This document shows positions 60,103 to 64,000 of a DNA stretch of 64,000 nucleotides, one piece after another. This DNA is from Blastomyces gilchristii SLH14081 (Eukaryota; Ascomycota; Eurotiomycetes; Onygenales; Ajellomycetaceae). How positions within the stretch are numbered: the stretch's first letter is position 1; every line of letters starts with the position of its first letter. Below the pieces are notes generated by a model that had not been told where the DNA came from, searched no databases, and was given only the letters and a program-made list of their open reading frames with translations. A program made the position numbers and the translations under genes. The stretch lies in assembly GCF_000003855.2 (NCBI RefSeq), contig NW_003101667.1:655012-719011 (forward strand). The letters run 5' to 3'.

Positions 60103-61566
60103 CTATCCTTCAAACGTGAAGCTGGCTCCGACCTTGTGCGCGGCCTGGTTCAACTTCTGGGTGTCGAAGGAGGCACCAAGACCGAGGGTCACACCAGGGC
60201 GGAGGAGAACGTTGTAAGCCAATGCAGCGATACCGCGGTCATTAATCTTGGCCTATATCAAAAGAAATTGAGATTGATTAGCGGGAACTTGCACAGACAA
60301 AAAGGCTAGCAAATATTTGTAGAACATGCGTGGAAAATTAAGCGGGGAAAGAAAAGCAAAAGCTCACTCACCTTGGCGAAGGAAGAGGGGTCAAGTCTGT
60401 ACTTGCTGGCAACTTCCAAGCCAACAGTGTTGCCGACCTTGGAATCCCATGTGGCCTTGGCACCAGCCTCGACCTGCGCGTTGACGCGATGGTAGTAGCT
60501 GGCGGAGAAGAGGGAAAGGTTGTTGGAGGCAGTGATGGCAGCAGAGTATTCGGGGAGACTGTAGGCGACGGCAGCAGAGTACTTGGTGATAGCAGCCTTC
60601 TGCACATCATAACCACCCTCAGCACCGACGAGGAAGCCTTCATGGCCAAGGACAGCGTCGAAGTTGGCAGTGGGGCCCTTGAGGAGATCGAAGAAGGCGC
60701 GGGCGTGGATGTTGGGCTGCTTGAAATGGAGGTTCAACTTTGCGCCCTTGGATTGGGAGCTGGGCAGATACTGGGTAAGAATCTCAGCCTTGAGGCCCTT
60801 GGCGATGTTGTTGTCCAGCTCGAGCTTGGTGTCGAGGGAGTTGGAGGTAGTCCATGTCTGGGTCAGGGTGAGGCCTGAACATGGGTGAAACATTAGCCTT
60901 ATTGATGAATGATCCGCGAGTCCAGAAAGGGAAATAACGAAATTGAGGAGATTGGAAGGGTGATAGCGCATAAAAGCCAAATTAATCTTCATATTCCGGA
61001 GAGGTTTCGGCCCTTCCTTAAAGGGGGACAATGGCTTTCGCCGGGTATCAGGGAGGAGGAGAGCTTTACCAGTTGGCGCATCAACGTATTTGGCTTCAAG
61101 CTGCCGTTGAACCGAAGTATCAGTACCCCCCAAATATATGAGACCTCCAACGACTCCCAAACATGAGAAAATCGGTTCGCTAAAGACATGGCATCGAACT
61201 TACGGAGCCATTGATGGGACCCTCGTGGGCGGATTTTCCCTTGACGTTGAATGTAACGCCATTGGGGGCCTTGGATTTGACCTCAATGTTGGCTAGGGAG
61301 AAGGTCAAGACATCTGTCAGCACGGGATTCTAAGACATCATTGAAGAACAGGAAACGGGTAACAGTACCGGCGCTGGCGTGGTAGAAATCCTTGTTCAGG
61401 AGCTATATATAAATAATCTCAATGGTTAGTGAGGAATTGCGACGCTGGTTTGGTGGTCAAACTTTTAAAAGGGGTGGTGGGTGGGTGTGAGGAGTGATGT
61501 TGTTTGTTTTTGCATACATCATTTGCGGCCTTGGCAATGTCACTGAAAGCAGCTGGGGCAGGCATG
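60103..61566 (-). CDS. Mitochondrial outer-membrane porin (VDAC), six exons
   Basis: Exons on the minus strand: 61,566-61,519, 61,402-61,369, 61,292-61,204, 61,100-61,070, 60,874-60,372 and 60,252-60,103 (48+34+89+31+503+150 = 855 nt, 284 residues plus TAG). All introns are GT-AG, 76-195 nt. The protein forms the beta-barrel channel that passes ATP, ADP and other metabolites through the outer membrane. It starts MPAPAAFSDIAKAAND, the N-terminal amphipathic helix; DFYH and GLTLTQTW are typical of fungal porins, and residues 226-248 (YRLDPSS...KINDR...ALAY) fit the eukaryotic porin signature. Length equals the fungal norm (~283). The ATG context CCCACCATGCC is good. The 31-nt fourth exon is unusually short. 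It is intact and has normal base composition although repeats begin only ~0.3 kb past its stop. Confidence 0.95.
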
Positions 61567-62354
61567 GTGGGCTAGAGAGAGGAGGAGAAAGAAGAGGTAT
61601 CAGGCACAGATATAAAAAGAAGCAGAAGATGCAAGCAAAGACAACTTGAGATATGTATCCAGAAGGTGTTGAAGGTGTGATTGAGCGAGGGTCAGTCAGT
61701 GGTTGGGGATAAATCAGCTTCTGTTTCTGGCAAAGTTTGGCAACGGAACAAACAAAGCGCCGGAGCAGTGTTTATCCGGCGCAGTGTCGGGAAATTCAGG
61801 ACCATGGTTGACCGCGGCTGCTGATTGGTTGGACGACTTGTCAGGTACGGATGGGAGAAGTAGTTAGACTCAAGGTTGGTAAGTTTAGTACGTGAGCATT
61901 GGTGACTTGAAAAAAATCAAAACGCTTTCTTCTAGAGTTATCTATTTAATAACCACAAAAGAAATGACATATGTATATGCATTGATGAAAACGAAATGGT
62001 ACCCCCAATGATCTATGCGAAAAGGAAGCGTAGTACCAAAACAACATGTAAACAGTAATCCATGCCAAGCCGAAACCAAAAACCATTGGAAGGAAGACAA
62101 GGAAAAGGGAAAGGGGGAAAAGGTATTTATATAAGGCGTAGAGAGGGCTAGGCAGAAGGAGAAGCAGAAACGGCGGCCAGAAAAACAACCACATAAAAAG
62201 AACCGAAAAGATAACACGGGTTGTTCCACGAGAGTAACTATGTATGCCATGTTGCATAAATGTTCTCTGCCTATCATAACTTGGTAGACCAGGTGCATCA
62301 TCTACCTATCCTCTATCCAAAAACATAGGCTCCGTGGTTCTGCCGGGTAGCATT
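61567..62354 (-). promoter_or_regulatory. Intergenic region: porin promoter and asparagine synthetase 3' flank
   Basis: 788 bp between two genes in the same orientation. On the minus strand a CCAAT box lies at 61,828-61,824 (CCAACCAATCAGC), about 260 bp upstream of the porin ATG, a plausible site for the CCAAT-binding complex. GC-rich pieces near 61,755-61,785 (GCGCCGGAG; ATCCGGCGC) form an imperfect inverted pair. No gene seen; minus-strand frames of 103-119 codons at 61,942-62,301 have no recognisable domain. Confidence 0.5.
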
Positions 62355-63967
62355 TTATGATCCGCTCTCATACTTGGCAATATGGGTGGAAATCGCACTG
62401 CAGACGGGACGATTATTAGCACATATGTATAGAAAAGTTAAAGGGGGCAGAGGGGAAAAGAACAAATGAGATTTTACGTACCGTCCACTAGGGTCCGTCT
62501 GCTTGGACCATTTTGGTTTCCACCGCATCACTGTCGATGCGCAGCATGGCGGGAAAAGCTCGTCGAACATCATGCGATACCAGTATCTAGAAGTCAGGCA
62601 CTCCCAGTTAGCATATTCGAAAAAAAATTATTTCCATTCCCACCAATACGCCATGATGCAATTTGCCTGGCTAGGTAATAAGGTTGTTGAACATACCCTT
62701 CCTTCGTATCTGGAACATCATCAGCCCACTCCGGTTTGGGGTTCTTCATCATCTCATCCGTAACATGCAACTCCGCATTATCCTTCAACGCATCAATCCA
62801 GCCATACCCGACACCGTCGCTAAACTGCTCCTTCTGGCGCCACAGAATGCTATCGGGGAGGTATGGTTGTGCATCCGGGTCGTCGGAGGTATCAAACGCC
62901 TTGCGCAGGATATACTTCTCGATCCGGTCCTTAGTGATCATCTTCTCCTGCGGGTCGACGCCCATGGATACCTCGAGCAACTGCTTGTCCAAGAACGGCA
63001 CGCGCGCCTCCACGCCCCATGCCGACGTGGACTTGTTGGCCCGCAGGCAATCAGCGAGATGGAGGTTTTTCACTCGGGACACGGTCTCGTCGTGGAAGGC
63101 TTCCTTGCTCGGGGCGGCGTGGAAGTAGAGGTAGCCTCCGAAGATCTCGTCACTGCCCTCACCGCTAAGCACCATCTTGACGCCCATGCCTTTGATCTTT
63201 CTGCTCAGCAGGTACATAGGTGTAGATGCGCGGATGGTGGTGACATCGTAGGTCTCCAAGTGGTAGATGACGTCAGAGAGGGCGTTGAGGCCATCTTCAA
63301 GAGTAAACGTGAAAGCATGATGCTTTGTTCCGAGGAATTTGGCCACTTCGAGAGCGGCCTTGGTGTCCGGGGCGTCGGGAAGGCCGATAGAGAATGAATG
63401 GAGCTGTGGCAGGGTAGTCACGGTGCATAACTCGTTGGAATCGTCAATGCCGACCAGTCCCGAGCTTGAAGACGCTCCGTTAACCCCGTTAGTCGCTGCG
63501 GCGCTAGACAGAGCTTGTTGTCGTAGCGTCTCCCGCTGCGCGATGGAGGCCACTAAACTCGAATCCAACCCTCCAGAAAGGAGGACACCATATGGAACCT
63601 CCGCCATCAATCGTTTCCGCACCGACTTTTCCAGAGTCTCACGGATAAGTTTGTAGTCAACGGGAGTGGACGGGACGTTGGTGGGGTCCCACCATTTGGG
63701 GTCGAAATATCTGGTCATAGTGTTGCTCTTGGAATCGTATACATGGCCTGGAGGAAAACTAATAATCTTGTCGCATACGGGGTGTAAGCTCTTCAGCTCT
63801 GAGGCGAAATACACCGCACCGGGAGTTTGCGATGACCAGCCCTGGTAGAAACTAGTGATGCCAATGGGGTCTCGCGCAGCGACGACTCTGTCTTCCTTCT
63901 TGTCAAGTAGGACCCACGAGAACATGCCGTCGAGGAATTTAGGGGCGTCGATGCCATGTTCCATGTA
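62355..63967 (-). CDS. Asparagine synthetase (glutamine-hydrolysing), 5' part outside the window
   Basis: Exons in view: 63,967-62,697, 62,586-62,482 and 62,397-62,355, joined by GT-AG introns 62,696-62,587 and 62,481-62,398; an acceptor (TTAG at 63,971-63,968) shows that another exon lies upstream. The 1,419 nt give 472 residues, ending [16 protein letters not shown]. Missing are ~100 N-terminal residues with the catalytic Cys of the glutaminase domain. Visible: the end of the glutaminase domain ([19 protein letters not shown]), the PP-loop SGGLDSSL that binds [15 protein letters not shown], and [10 protein letters not shown], all conserved in class B enzymes. It makes asparagine and glutamate from aspartate, glutamine and ATP in the cytosol (EC 6.3.5.4). 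A low-complexity Ala/Ser insert follows the PP-loop helix. Branch-like GCTAAT occurs in the last intron. Intact in view; likely the orthologue of yeast ASN1/ASN2. Confidence 0.95.
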
Positions 63968-64000
63968 CTAACATCGGTGGTAAAAGGAAGTTAGCGCAAA

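Noticed and set aside
60368..60888. ORFs of 74-129 codons on both strands inside the porin exons
   Set aside because: They overlap the well-supported porin coding exon in other frames.
62684..63397. A 237-codon plus-strand ORF
   Set aside because: Antisense shadow of the asparagine synthetase exon in GC-rich DNA.
1..64000. CRISPR arrays, operons, riboswitches or bacterial mobile elements
   Set aside because: Spliced genes, chromoviruses, a LINE and a SINE show a fungal nuclear genome; no spaced-repeat array was seen.

Overview
This is a filamentous-ascomycete (Pezizomycotina) chromosome window with two unlike parts. About 59 kb (1 to ~59,030) is AT-rich, gene-free heterochromatin made almost entirely of nested transposable elements decayed by C-to-T/G-to-A transitions, as in RIP or a RIP-like process. 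The last ~4.2 kb (59,800-64,000) is ordinary euchromatin with two intron-containing housekeeping genes, both on the minus strand: mitochondrial porin (VDAC) and glutamine-hydrolysing asparagine synthetase (5' end cut by the window edge). The protein sequences, short introns (76-195 nt) and two-compartment base composition suggest Eurotiomycetes, perhaps Onygenales with large AT-rich isochores. That placement is inference.

The TE block can be read as a stratigraphy because target-site duplications (TSDs) survive. Family names here are local labels. Z1 is a Ty3/gypsy chromovirus whose pol is scattered from 7,123 to ~58,628. W, a second gypsy element (minus, 167-bp LTRs), inserted in the RNase H region of Z1 and now spans 8,599-39,577. 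LINE2 (minus, Tad-like) inserted in W and spans 9,138-30,854 with a 12-bp TSD. LINE2 then received G1 (gypsy, 258-bp LTRs, TSD GATAG), a tRNA-derived SINE (14-bp TSD) and Y (gypsy, 312-bp LTRs, TSD CTAGT). A 506-bp hAT-like MITE landed on the last bases of Y. To the right, Z1 was hit by Y2 (a second copy of Y, minus, TSD TTATA), by MITEs, and by LINE1 (a full-length copy of the LINE). LINE1 and LINE2 act as empty-site controls for each other. At the left edge, Z0 (1-2,805) is a second copy of the 3' part of Z and gives the uninterrupted reference for Z1.

Coding frames in the elements are destroyed mainly by in-frame stops (CGA or TGG to TGA, CAG to TAG) and by Asp-to-Asn changes at catalytic sites (YLDD to YLNN, DSG to NSG), with few frameshifts: G1 gag-pol and LINE1 ORF1 and ORF2 each stay in one frame throughout. 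The pattern appears to strike C before C or G (GG, CC and CG are almost absent) while CA/TG remain common, unlike the CpA preference of Neurospora RIP. Several islands escaped: the SINE, the tandemly repeated LINE 5' region, one LTR of W, and a GC-rich patch in Z0.

No new defence or metabolic system was found. The most interesting items are an antisense, Cys-cluster reading frame between integrase and 3' end in at least two unrelated gypsy families, a SINE that shares its 3' tail with the resident LINE, a 5'-inverted LINE, the constant 506-bp hAT-like MITE family, and the mutation-context spectrum. The TE/gene border at 58.9-59.8 kb contains truncated elements, and the porin gene lies about 0.3 kb beyond it.
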